From positions 1-64,000 of the forward strand of contig JAHCAG010000007.1 of assembly GCA_019635015.1 (NCBI GenBank): DNA of 64,000 nucleotides, given 5' to 3'. This document shows positions 35,426 through 43,017 of this stretch, piece by piece. The notes under the pieces were generated by a model. The model ran no database searches, was not told where the DNA came from, and saw only the letters and a program-made list of their open reading frames with translations. Position 1 is the stretch's first letter, and the number at the start of each line of letters is the position of its first letter. Origin of the DNA: Burkholderiales bacterium (lineage in GTDB: Bacteria > Pseudomonadota > Gammaproteobacteria > Burkholderiales > SG8-41). The translations under genes and the position numbers were made by a program.

Positions 35426-36352
35426 ATGTCCATGGCTGATCGCGACGGGCAAATCTGGTACGACGGGAAGCTCGTTCCCTGGCGCGATGCGACGACCCAC
35501 GTCCTGACCCATTCCCTGCACTATGGCCTCGCGGTGTTCGAAGGCGTCCGCGCCTACAACACGGACATCGGCACGGCGATTTTCCGCCTGCAGGAACACA
35601 CCGAACGGCTGTTCAACTCGGCGCACATCTACATGATGAAAATCCCGTACTCGCGGGAAGTGCTGATGGAAGCACAGAAGGAAGTCGTCCGCGCCAACAA
35701 GCTCGAATCCTGCTACATCCGGCCGATTGCCTTCTATGGCTCGGAAAAAATGGGTGTATCGCCCAAGGGTGCCAGCGTGCACGTGGCCATCGCCGCCTGG
35801 CCCTGGGGCGCCTACCTCGGCGCCGAGGCACTGGAAAAAGGCATCCGGGTGAAAACCTCCTCCCACGCCCGCCACCATGTCAACGTGTCGATGTGCCGCG
35901 CAAAGTATTCCGGCACCTACGCCAATTCGATCCTCGCCAATCTCGAGGCCACCGAACATGGTTACGACGAGGGCCTGCTGCTTGATGTGGACGGATTCGT
36001 CGCCGAAGGCTCCGGCGAAAACCTGTTCATGGTCAAGAACGGAAAACTCTACGAGCCGGAGCTCACCAGCGCGTTGATCGGCATTACCCGCGACTCGATC
36101 ATCACATTGGCGCGCGAGATGGGCTACGAGGTTTCGGCGCGGCGCATCACCCGCGACGACCTCTACATCGCCGACGAGGCCTTCTTCACCGGCACGGCGG
36201 CCGAAGTGACGCCGATCCGTGAAGTCGACGGGCGGACCATCGGCGAGGGCAAGCGCGGCCCGATCACCGCGCGCCTGCAGAAGAAATTTTTCGAATGCGT
36301 GAACGCCAAGGCGCCGGAACACCGCGACTGGCTGTCGCCCGTGGCAGCCTGA
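35426..36352 (+). CDS. ilvE: Branched-chain amino acid aminotransferase
   Basis: 308-aa PLP enzyme for the last step of Ile, Leu and Val synthesis. IWYDGKLVPWRDATTHVLTHSLHYG, FEGVRAY, the PLP-Lys region CRAKYSGTYANS and VAEGSGENLFMV are family signatures, and FFTGTAAEVTPIREVDGR closes the active site. GGAGAA lies 8 nt before the ATG. The zinc-finger gene follows 7 bp later and waaF after that, a recurrent betaproteobacterial order. Confidence 0.96.
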   Translation: MSMADRDGQIWYDGKLVPWRDATTHVLTHSLHYGLAVFEGVRAYNTDIGTAIFRLQEHTERLFNSAHIYMMKIPYSREVLMEAQKEVVRANKLESCYIRPIAFYGSEKMGVSPKGASVHVAIAAWPWGAYLGAEALEKGIRVKTSSHARHHVNVSMCRAKYSGTYANSILANLEATEHGYDEGLLLDVDGFVAEGSGENLFMVKNGKLYEPELTSALIGITRDSIITLAREMGYEVSARRITRDDLYIADEAFFTGTAAEVTPIREVDGRTIGEGKRGPITARLQKKFFECVNAKAPEHRDWLSPVAA

Positions 36353-36359
36353 GCCCGCC

Positions 36360-36563
36360 ATGACCCAGCCTGCCGAGAACAAATCGCGCCTGATCGAGGT
36401 CACGGCCGCCGACCTGCCGCTGCACTGTCCGACGCCGGCGATGATGCTGTGGAACGCGCACCCGCGGGTATTCCTTCCGGTCGAACAGACCGGCGAGGCA
36501 CTCTGCCCGTACTGCGGCACACGCTACACCCTGAAGGGTGGCGCGGCAGCCGGCCACCACTGA
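36360..36563 (+). CDS. Small CHCC zinc-finger protein
   Basis: 67-aa protein with metal ligands C23, H34, C49 and C52 (LHCP, NAHPRVFLP, CPYCGTRY). This is the zf-CHCC fold seen in bacterial relatives of the NDUFS6 subunit of complex I. It probably binds zinc and may assist respiratory or iron-sulfur assembly, but bacterial roles are not established. It starts 7 bp after ilvE, so it is very likely co-transcribed. Confidence 0.9.
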   Translation: MTQPAENKSRLIEVTAADLPLHCPTPAMMLWNAHPRVFLPVEQTGEALCPYCGTRYTLKGGAAAGHH

Positions 36564-36600
36564 GGAACGGCGGGTTGCGGCCACTGACCCGCCGGCACCT

Positions 36601-37614
36601 GTGAACATCCTCGTCGTCGGTCCGTCCTGGGTCGGCGACACCATACTTTCGCAGCCGCTGCTGCGCCTGCTGCTGCAGCGTAATCCCGGCGCACGGATCG
36701 ACTACCTGGCCCCGCCATGGACGCTGCCGCTGCTCGCGCGCATGCCCGAAGTGCACAGCGGACTCGTCAATCCTTTCGGCCACGGCACGCTGCGTATAAG
36801 CGAACGCCGCCGCCTCGGACAGGAACTGCGCGCCGGAAACTACGGCCTTGCCGTGGTGCTGCCCAATTCCTGGAAATCGGCGCTGATCCCCTGGTTCGCC
36901 GGGATTCCGCAGCGCCGCGGTTTCCGCGGCGAGGCGCGCTGGGGCCTGCTCAACGACCTGCGCAGCCTTGACGAGCAGGCGCTGCCGCAGATGGTCCAGC
37001 GTTTTGCCGCGCTGGCGCTGCCGGCCGGCGCGGCGCTGCCCGATCCGCTGCCGCCGCCTGCGCTGCAGTCTTCCGCCGCCGCACGGCAGGCACTGCTCGC
37101 GCGCCTCGGCCTGGATGCAGCAAAGCCCGCCGTCGCCTTCTGCCCCGGCGCCGAGTACGGACCCGCCAAACGCTGGCCGGAGGCCCATTACGCGGCACTG
37201 GCACGGATGCTCGCCGCCAGGGGATTCGCAGTCTGGCTGGTCGGTTCGCCCAAGGACCATGCCGTCGCCGAAACCATCGCAGGGCAGGCGGACGGCGGCT
37301 GCATCAATCTCTGCGGCCGCACCGACATCGCCGAGGCCGCCGACCTGCTCGGCGCGGCGCGACTGGTTGTCAGCAACGACTCCGGCCTGATGCATGTTGC
37401 CGCGGCCGTCGGCCGCCCCGTCATCGCGCTGTACGGCTCCAGTTCGCCGAAGTTCACGCCCCCGCTGGGCGAGGACGTCCGCATCCTTTCCCTCGGGCTC
37501 GACTGCAGCCCCTGCTTCGAACGCAACTGCCCGCTGGGACACCTGCGCTGCCTCAATGACCTCTCCCCGGCGAGCGTCTTTGCCGCAATCGATTTTGCTA
37601 GAATCGCCGCCTGA
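36601..37614 (+). CDS. waaF: ADP-heptose:LPS heptosyltransferase II
   Basis: About 337-aa GT9 glycosyltransferase that adds the second heptose of the LPS inner core. VNILVVGPSWVGDTI is the classic N-terminus, and FCPGAEYGPAKRWPEAHYA and SNDSGLMHVAAAVGRPVIALYGSSSP are the ADP-heptose-binding motifs. GTG 36601 matches the usual start. An upstream GTG at 36538 inside the zinc-finger gene would add 21 low-complexity residues. Its presence shows an LPS-bearing Gram-negative outer membrane. Confidence 0.94.
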   Translation: MNILVVGPSWVGDTILSQPLLRLLLQRNPGARIDYLAPPWTLPLLARMPEVHSGLVNPFGHGTLRISERRRLGQELRAGNYGLAVVLPNSWKSALIPWFAGIPQRRGFRGEARWGLLNDLRSLDEQALPQMVQRFAALALPAGAALPDPLPPPALQSSAAARQALLARLGLDAAKPAVAFCPGAEYGPAKRWPEAHYAALARMLAARGFAVWLVGSPKDHAVAETIAGQADGGCINLCGRTDIAEAADLLGAARLVVSNDSGLMHVAAAVGRPVIALYGSSSPKFTPPLGEDVRILSLGLDCSPCFERNCPLGHLRCLNDLSPASVFAAIDFARIAA

Positions 37615-37633
37615 TTCGCGCAGGAGCACTGCC

Positions 37634-38071
37634 GTGAAAAAAACACTGTTCGCGACGCCGCAGGATGCCGAAGCCGCCTTCTACGATGCCTTCGTCAGGC
37701 GCGACCTCGAGGCGATGATGGAAGTGTGGTCCGACGACGACGACAGTTACTGCGTGCATCCCGGCGGCGCGCGCATCTCCGGCCTCGAGAACATCCGCGA
37801 ATCGTGGCGCCGGATTTTTGCCGGCGGCCAGGATCTGCGCTTCAGCCTGCGCGAAGCGCGGCATATCCACACCATGATGCTTGCAGTGCACAGTGTCTAC
37901 GAACACATTGCCGTCGCCGGCCAATCGCGCGCGCAGCAGCCGGTGGTCGCCACCAACATCTACCAGCGCAGCGAACGCGGCTGGCGCATGCTTGCCCATC
38001 ATGCGGCTGCGGCGCCGGCATCTGCGCAGCCTGAGCGCGGCACCGAACCCGCCACCAAGACGCTGCACTAG
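37634..38071 (+). CDS. NTF2-like/SnoaL-type protein
   Basis: 145-aa cone-fold protein of the DUF4440/SnoaL group (DAEAAFYDAFVRRDLEAMMEVW, CVHPGGARISGLENIRESW, RGWRMLAHHAA). Start GTG 37634 has an AGGAG site 8 nt upstream and lies 19 bp after waaF. The family includes enzymes and association domains. The substrate is unknown. The His and Asp/Glu in the pocket (VHPGG, DDDD) could bind metal or act as acid/base. Confidence 0.85.
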   Translation: MKKTLFATPQDAEAAFYDAFVRRDLEAMMEVWSDDDDSYCVHPGGARISGLENIRESWRRIFAGGQDLRFSLREARHIHTMMLAVHSVYEHIAVAGQSRAQQPVVATNIYQRSERGWRMLAHHAAAAPASAQPERGTEPATKTLH

Positions 38072-38124
38072 GCGGCTCCGCCCACGCCGCTTCGGCAATT
38101 TCTGTCTGCATCGCGGACTCCGGA

Positions 38125-38186
38125 CTGATCATGGAGGGCGTATCAACTATAATTCATATGTCCGTTTGGTGGACTTTTATGGACAT
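38125..38186 (+). promoter_or_regulatory. Promoter with downstream operator-like half-sites for the 38267-41500 cassette
   Basis: A perfect TATAAT lies at 38148-38153, with a weak -35 (CTGATC, 38125-38130) at 17-bp spacing. Directly over the expected start of transcription are three GGAC half-sites: ATGTCC (38158-38163, inverted), TGGAC (38170-38174) and TGGACAT (38180-38186). The outer pair form an inverted repeat and the inner pair are 10 bp apart. This looks like repressor control by an unseen regulator. Confidence 0.6.
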
Positions 38187-38266
38187 CATGCGCAGGACAC
38201 CCGGCGGAAAATCACCGCTGCAACACCCCCGGCCGGCCGCGGCCGACTACATCAGTGAACAAAACC

Positions 38267-39091
38267 ATGACCGAACGCAATACCGTGAAGGAACTCGCGC
38301 TGCCTCAACGCAGTCCGAAGCCGCGCCGCCGCGGCATCACCTCGATGATCGATTTCGGGCCCGACACCTTCGGCTGGTCCGGCGGCGAACGCGGCATCGC
38401 CGACCTGCTTGATGTCGCAGCCGACTACATCGACTACGCCAAGATCTACGCCATGAACGCGCTGCTGATTCCCGGCGAAGTGGTGAAACGCACGACAAAG
38501 CTCTATCTCGACGCCGGCGTGATGCCTTTCGCCGGCGGCATCCTGTTCGAATACGCCTGGCACCGCAATGAGCTCGACGGACTGGTCGCGCTGCTGAAGC
38601 GACTCGCCATTCCCGGCCTCGAAATATCCGAAAACTACGTGACGCTCAGCGAAGACGAACGCGCGCGGATGATCGACCTCTTCCAGAAGGCAGGCATCAA
38701 GGTCGTCTACGAATTCGGCCGCAAAAACCCGGAAGATCCGCTGAGTCTCGATTACCTCGAGGGCATCGTGCGGTCGGTTGCGGCCCGGGGCATCCACCAT
38801 GTCACCGTCGAACAGTGCGAGATGGATCTGCTCGCCAAGGATGCGCCGGACAGCCTGAAGACCCTCTGCGCCCAGGACTGGTTCGACCACGTGGTCATCG
38901 AGGCCGATCCCTACCGCTTCCCGCAGCAGCATGTGCAGATGCTGCGCGACTTCGGCCGCGACGTGAACCTCGCCAACATCGCGCCGGGCCAGGTGCTGCG
39001 CCTTGAAGGGTTCCGCCAGGGCGTCGGGCGCGCGGTGAACTATTCACTGCTGTCCGGAGACGACTCGCGTCCGGCCGGCATTGACAATTGA
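38267..39091 (+). CDS. Diverged phosphosulfolactate synthase (ComA)-like protein
   Basis: About 274-aa TIM-barrel protein. ITSMIDFGPD, ADYIDYAKIYAMNAL, AGGILFEYAW, GLEISENYVTLSEDERARMI, VVYEFGRK and NLANIAPGQVLRLEGFR align by eye with ComA, which joins sulfite to PEP. Several sites differ from what I recall of the family: the DKG lysine is replaced (DFG), the RESG segment reads EQCEMD, and the C-terminal RGDT is gone. A different reaction is therefore possible. ATG 38267 is used; GTG 38255 is an alternative. It is the first gene of the cassette with the TcuA-like and aldolase genes. Confidence 0.8.
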   Translation: MTERNTVKELALPQRSPKPRRRGITSMIDFGPDTFGWSGGERGIADLLDVAADYIDYAKIYAMNALLIPGEVVKRTTKLYLDAGVMPFAGGILFEYAWHRNELDGLVALLKRLAIPGLEISENYVTLSEDERARMIDLFQKAGIKVVYEFGRKNPEDPLSLDYLEGIVRSVAARGIHHVTVEQCEMDLLAKDAPDSLKTLCAQDWFDHVVIEADPYRFPQQHVQMLRDFGRDVNLANIAPGQVLRLEGFRQGVGRAVNYSLLSGDDSRPAGIDN

Positions 39092-39118
39092 TTGTAAATA
39101 ATTGATTTTATTGATATC
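39092..39118 (+). repeat. AT-rich dispersed element, copy C
   Basis: Begins directly after the TGA of the ComA-like gene (TTGTAAATAATTG, then TTTTATTGATATC) and ends about 18 bp before the next ATG. The minus strand has AATCAATTATTTA, a full IHF consensus match. Confidence 0.75.
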
Positions 39119-39135
39119 TCAAGAAGGCATTCACG

Positions 39136-40635
39136 ATGAGTTCAGAGCTGTTTGGCAATCCTGATGTGGTGGTGGTCGGCGCCGGCAACGCGGCGGCCTG
39201 TGCGGCGCTGGCCGCGCGTGAATCCGGAGGCAGGGTGATCATGCTGGAAGCCGCCCCGATCGAGGAGTGCGGCGGCAACAGCCGCTACACCGCCGGCGCG
39301 ATGCGCGTGCTGTTCAACGGTCCCGATGACCTGAAGCAGATTGTCCCGGACCTGACCGACGACGAGATCAGGAACACCGACTTCGGCACCTACACGGCCG
39401 ACCAGTTCTACGACGACATGGGCCGCATCACCCAGTACCGCACCGATCCCGACCTCTGCGAAATCCTGGTCTCGCGCAGCCTCGAGACACTGACCTGGAT
39501 GCGGAAGAAAGGTGTGAAATTCCAGGCCAGCTTCGGCCGCCAGGCGATGAAAATCGACGGCAAGTTCAAGTTCTTCGGCGGACTCGCCGCCGAAACCTGG
39601 GGCGGCGGCCCCGGCCTGGTTGAAAACGAACACAAGGCCTGCGAGCGCGAAGGCATCACCATTTTCTACGAAACCCCGGCCACCGGACTGCTCCAGGACG
39701 ACGAAGGCCGCGTGATCGGCGTGAAAGCCAGGCACAAGGGCAAAAATGTCGAGATCCGCTGCAAGGCCGTGGTGCTCGCCTGCGGCGGCTTCGAATCCAA
39801 TGCCGAGATGCGCACGCGTTACCTCGGCGCCGGCTGGGATCTCGCCAAGGTGCGCGGCACCCGCTTCAACACCGGGGCCGGCATCCGCATGGCGCTGGAA
39901 GCCGGCGCGCTGCCCTATGGCCACTGGTCGGGCTGCCATGCCGTGGGCTGGGACATGAATGCGCCGGCCTTCGGCGACCTCGCCGTCGGAGACAACTTCC
40001 AGAAACACAGCTACCCGATCGGCATCATGATCAACGCCAACGGCGAGCGTTTCGTCGACGAAGGCGCCGACATCCGCAACTACACCTACGCCAAGTACGG
40101 CGCGGTGGTGCTCAACCAGCCGGGCATGTTCGCATGGCAGATCTTCGACGCGCAGTCGATTCCGCTGCTGCGCGACGAATACCGCATCAAGCAGGTGACC
40201 AAGGTGCGCGCAGACTCGCTGGAGGAACTGGTAAAGAAACTGGACGGCGTCAATGCCGAGGCCTGCCTGCGCGAGATCAGGGCCTACAACAAGGCCGTGC
40301 GCACCGACGTGCCCTTCAACCTCACCATCAAGGACGGCCGCCGCACGGAGGGACTGAAGGTCAACAAGTCGAACTGGGCGCTGACCATCGAACAGGCGCC
40401 GTTCGAGGCCTATGCCGTGACCTGCGGTGTCACCTTCACCTTCGGCGGCGTCAAGGTCAACAGCGACGGCAATGTCGAAGATACCGCCGGCAAGCCGATC
40501 CCGGGGCTGTATGCCGCCGGTGAAATGGTCGGCGGGCTGTTCTATCACAACTATCCCGGCGGCACCGGCCTGACCTCGGGGGCGGTGTTCGGGAAACTTG
40601 CCGGCGGCAGCGCCGGCGTCTACGCAAAGAGTTGA
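39136..40635 (+). CDS. TcuA-like FAD-dependent dehydrogenase
   Basis: 499-aa flavoprotein of the fumarate reductase/succinate dehydrogenase superfamily. The N-terminal FAD loop is VVVGAGNAAACAALAARESG. EECGGNSRYTAGAMR and the C-terminal GLYAAGEMVGGLFYHNYPGG are typical of tricarballylate dehydrogenase TcuA. There is no signal peptide or haem domain, so it is cytoplasmic. The TcuB electron-transfer partner is absent here. AAGAAGG lies about 10 nt before the ATG. The substrate is likely a di- or tricarboxylate or related acid (inference). Confidence 0.87.
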   Translation: MSSELFGNPDVVVVGAGNAAACAALAARESGGRVIMLEAAPIEECGGNSRYTAGAMRVLFNGPDDLKQIVPDLTDDEIRNTDFGTYTADQFYDDMGRITQYRTDPDLCEILVSRSLETLTWMRKKGVKFQASFGRQAMKIDGKFKFFGGLAAETWGGGPGLVENEHKACEREGITIFYETPATGLLQDDEGRVIGVKARHKGKNVEIRCKAVVLACGGFESNAEMRTRYLGAGWDLAKVRGTRFNTGAGIRMALEAGALPYGHWSGCHAVGWDMNAPAFGDLAVGDNFQKHSYPIGIMINANGERFVDEGADIRNYTYAKYGAVVLNQPGMFAWQIFDAQSIPLLRDEYRIKQVTKVRADSLEELVKKLDGVNAEACLREIRAYNKAVRTDVPFNLTIKDGRRTEGLKVNKSNWALTIEQAPFEAYAVTCGVTFTFGGVKVNSDGNVEDTAGKPIPGLYAAGEMVGGLFYHNYPGGTGLTSGAVFGKLAGGSAGVYAKS

Positions 40636-40665
40636 AGCCACCGGTTCCAGACTGTGAAACCCGGG

Positions 40666-40693
40666 TTGCAGTGCGCGGGCCCGGGCGTAGAAT
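40666..40693 (+). promoter_or_regulatory. Possible promoter of the class II aldolase gene
   Basis: TTGCAG (40666-40671) and TAGAAT (40688-40693) at 16-bp spacing, in the 88-bp gap before the aldolase. The spacer is a GC palindrome (GGGCCC). It may allow separate expression of the last gene. Confidence 0.4.
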
Positions 40694-40723
40694 CCAGCGC
40701 ACGCCCCACTGAAGGAGTCCGCC

Positions 40724-41500
40724 ATGAACGCCCCAGCCATCAAGATCAACAAACCTGTCCGCGAACAGGTCAGCAAGGAAGAATGGGAAGCCCGGGTCAA
40801 TCTCGCCGCCTGTTACCGGCTGATGGCCGAGTACGGCATGGTGGAGATGGTGGCCAACCACATCTCGGTGCGTGTGCCGGGCACCCACAATGAATTCCTG
40901 ATCAATCCCTACGGCATGCTCTACGAGGAAATGACCGCCTCGTCGATGCTGAAAATCGACCTTGAAGGCAATGTGCTGTTCAACGCCACCGACTACGGCG
41001 TCAACCAGGCCGGCTTCGTGATCCACAGCGCGATCCATGCCGCCCGCCACGACGTGGAATGCATCATCCACACCCACACGCTCCCCGGCATGGCGGTGTC
41101 GGCGATGAAATGCGGCATCATGCCGATCGCGCAATCCTCGATGCGTTTCCTCGACATTGCCTACCATGACTACGAGGGTGTCGCCCTGCGCCTCGAAGAA
41201 CGCGAGCGCCTGGTTGCCAACCTCGGCAACCGCGAAGCGATGGTCCTGCGCAACCACGGCCTGCTGACCACCGGCGCCAGCATCCCCGAGTGCTTCAACA
41301 ACATGTTCCGCCTCGAACGCGCCTGCCAGCTGCAGGTGATGGCACTGTCCTGCAACACCGAGCTGCAGTTGCCGCCGGAAGAAGTGACCAAATACACCAA
41401 CAACCTGATGCTGCCCGGCGTGCGCCGCCGCTTCGGCCTGCTGGAATGGCCGGCACTGCTGCGCAAACTCGACCGCAACGATCCGTCCTACCGCGACTGA
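40724..41500 (+). CDS. Class II aldolase/adducin-family protein
   Basis: 258-aa zinc-dependent fold of the FucA/RhaD/adducin family. The metal-binding His are H116 and H118 (IIHTHT) and H178 (RNHG). The acidic residue that serves as catalytic base in FucA appears to be replaced (QAGFVIHSAIH), as in the adducin-like branch, so simple sugar-phosphate aldolase activity is not assured. GAAGGAG lies 6 nt before the ATG. It is followed at once by a strong terminator, which closes the cassette. Confidence 0.88.
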   Translation: MNAPAIKINKPVREQVSKEEWEARVNLAACYRLMAEYGMVEMVANHISVRVPGTHNEFLINPYGMLYEEMTASSMLKIDLEGNVLFNATDYGVNQAGFVIHSAIHAARHDVECIIHTHTLPGMAVSAMKCGIMPIAQSSMRFLDIAYHDYEGVALRLEERERLVANLGNREAMVLRNHGLLTTGASIPECFNNMFRLERACQLQVMALSCNTELQLPPEEVTKYTNNLMLPGVRRRFGLLEWPALLRKLDRNDPSYRD

Positions 41501-41517
41501 TCCCGTTCCGCAGCCGC

Positions 41518-41545
41518 AAAAAAGGGCCCCGCGGGGCCCTTTTTT
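41518..41545. terminator. Strong bidirectional intrinsic terminator
   Basis: GGGCCCC (41524-41530) and GGGGCCC (41533-41539) form a perfect stem, with A6 before and T6 after. It works for the rightward cassette and for the leftward DUF4870 gene that converges on it. Confidence 0.93.
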
Positions 41546-41559
41546 GCCGGATGCGCGCC

Positions 41560-41904
41560 CTACTTCAGCAGGCGGATCGCGAACGGATAACGGTAATGCT
41601 CGCCCTTGGATACCGCGACCGCGGCAAGAATGCAGAACACCAGGTTGGCCACCAGCAGCAGGGGCATCAGCAGGGCACCGATCAGGATCAACATCAGCAT
41701 GCCGGCCACCACGAATGCGATCAGCATCGTGATCTGGAAATTCAGCGCCTCCTTGCCCTGCTCGTCGATGAATGCGGACTGGTCCTTCTTGATCAGCCAG
41801 ATGATCAGCGCGCCGATAAAACCGGACACGATGCCCAGCAGATGCGCGAGCATCGCCAGGTTGCGGTCGTCATTGCTGGGGGTCTGTGCCACGGGATCGT
41901 TCAT
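41560..41904 (-). CDS. DUF4870 membrane protein
   Basis: 114-aa protein with three hydrophobic segments (LLGIVSGFIGALIIWLI, ITMLIAFVVAGMLMLILIGALL, LLVANLVFCILAAVAV). The motif FIDEQGKEALNFQI is the signature of DUF4870 (Tic20-like) proteins. The function is unknown. It is a single gene, convergent with the aldolase and divergent from yheT. Confidence 0.9.
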   Translation of the reverse strand: MNDPVAQTPSNDDRNLAMLAHLLGIVSGFIGALIIWLIKKDQSAFIDEQGKEALNFQITMLIAFVVAGMLMLILIGALLMPLLLVANLVFCILAAVAVSKGEHYRYPFAIRLLK

Positions 41905-42003
41905 GGTGCGGTCTCCCTGTTCTGGTTATGGTTGACGCGGATGATGCCCGGCCACGATTGTGGCACGACGCTGCAGCCGGCGTAAACCGCGTACTATCCG
42001 GCG

Positions 42004-42981
42004 ATGGCCACAACACAAACCGCATACCGCGCACCGCCCTGGCTGCCCGGCGGCAACCTGCAGACACTGTACCCGGCATTGCTCGCGCCGCGGCCGCCCG
42101 TCCTTTACCGCCGCCAGCGCTGGGATACCCCCGACGGCGATTTCATAGACCTCGACTGGACCGGAAATCAGGATCGGGGACCGGAGATTGAGTCAAACCG
42201 GCAGCCGCTGCTGGTGCTGTTCCATGGACTCGAGGGCGGTTCGAACAGCCACTATGCACGGGCACTGATGCATGCCGCATGCCGGCGCGGCTGGCGTGGC
42301 GTGGTCGTGCATTTCCGCGGCTGCAGCGGCGAAATCAACCGCCTGCCCCGCGCCTACCACTCCGGCGACAGTGCCGAAATCGACTGGGTGCTGCGCCGAC
42401 TGCGCAGCCGGCACACCGGGTTGCATGCGGTCGGCGTGTCGCTCGGCGGCAATGCGCTGCTTAAATGGCTCGGCGAACAGCGCGGCTCGGCCGGCGACAT
42501 TGTGCGGCGTGCAGCAGCCGTTTCCGCGCCAGTCGACCTGCATGCCGCAGCAGACGTCCTCGAACGCGGCTTCAACATGAACTACACGCGGAATTTCCTC
42601 GCCACGATGAAACGCAAATCGCTGGCCAAGCTGCAATGTCATCCCGGCCTGTTCGATCCCGCGCGGCTGCGCGCGGCCCGCACATTGCGCGAGTTCGACG
42701 ACCTGATCACCGCGCCGCTGCACGGCTACCGCGACGTCAATGACTACTACACACGCGCCAGCAGCAAGCCATGGCTGGCGTGCATTGCTGTGCCGACGCT
42801 GCTGCTCAACGCCCGCAATGATCCCTTCCTGCCGGCCGTGGCGCTGCCGGCGCCGCAGGAACTGGCAACCGCGGTCAGCGCGGTGTTCCCCGACGAGGGC
42901 GGCCACGTCGGCTTCCCCGACGCCGGCGGCACACTGGACTGGCTGCCGCGCAAGGTGCTCGAATTCTTCACAGGCGAATGA
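42004..42981 (+). CDS. YheT-family alpha/beta hydrolase
   Basis: 325-aa hydrolase. PPWLPGGNLQTLYPAL is the YheT N-terminal signature; FHGLEGGSNSHYARAL forms the oxyanion region; the nucleophile is Ser in GVSLGGN; Asp in NARNDPF and His in GGHVGF complete the triad. The natural substrate is not known; relatives act on esters. A short gap with copy D of the AT-rich element separates it from algC. Confidence 0.9.
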   Translation: MATTQTAYRAPPWLPGGNLQTLYPALLAPRPPVLYRRQRWDTPDGDFIDLDWTGNQDRGPEIESNRQPLLVLFHGLEGGSNSHYARALMHAACRRGWRGVVVHFRGCSGEINRLPRAYHSGDSAEIDWVLRRLRSRHTGLHAVGVSLGGNALLKWLGEQRGSAGDIVRRAAAVSAPVDLHAAADVLERGFNMNYTRNFLATMKRKSLAKLQCHPGLFDPARLRAARTLREFDDLITAPLHGYRDVNDYYTRASSKPWLACIAVPTLLLNARNDPFLPAVALPAPQELATAVSAVFPDEGGHVGFPDAGGTLDWLPRKVLEFFTGE

Positions 42982-42987
42982 TAGAAT

Positions 42988-43017
42988 TCATAAATAATTG
43001 TTTTTATTGATATTTTA
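42988..43017 (+). repeat. AT-rich dispersed element, copy D
   Basis: Starts 6 bp after the yheT stop and runs right up to the algC ATG: TCATAAATAATTG then TTTTTATTGATATTTTA. The element therefore replaces the normal ribosome-binding region. The opposite strand has AAACAATTATTTA, one mismatch from IHF. Confidence 0.75.
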
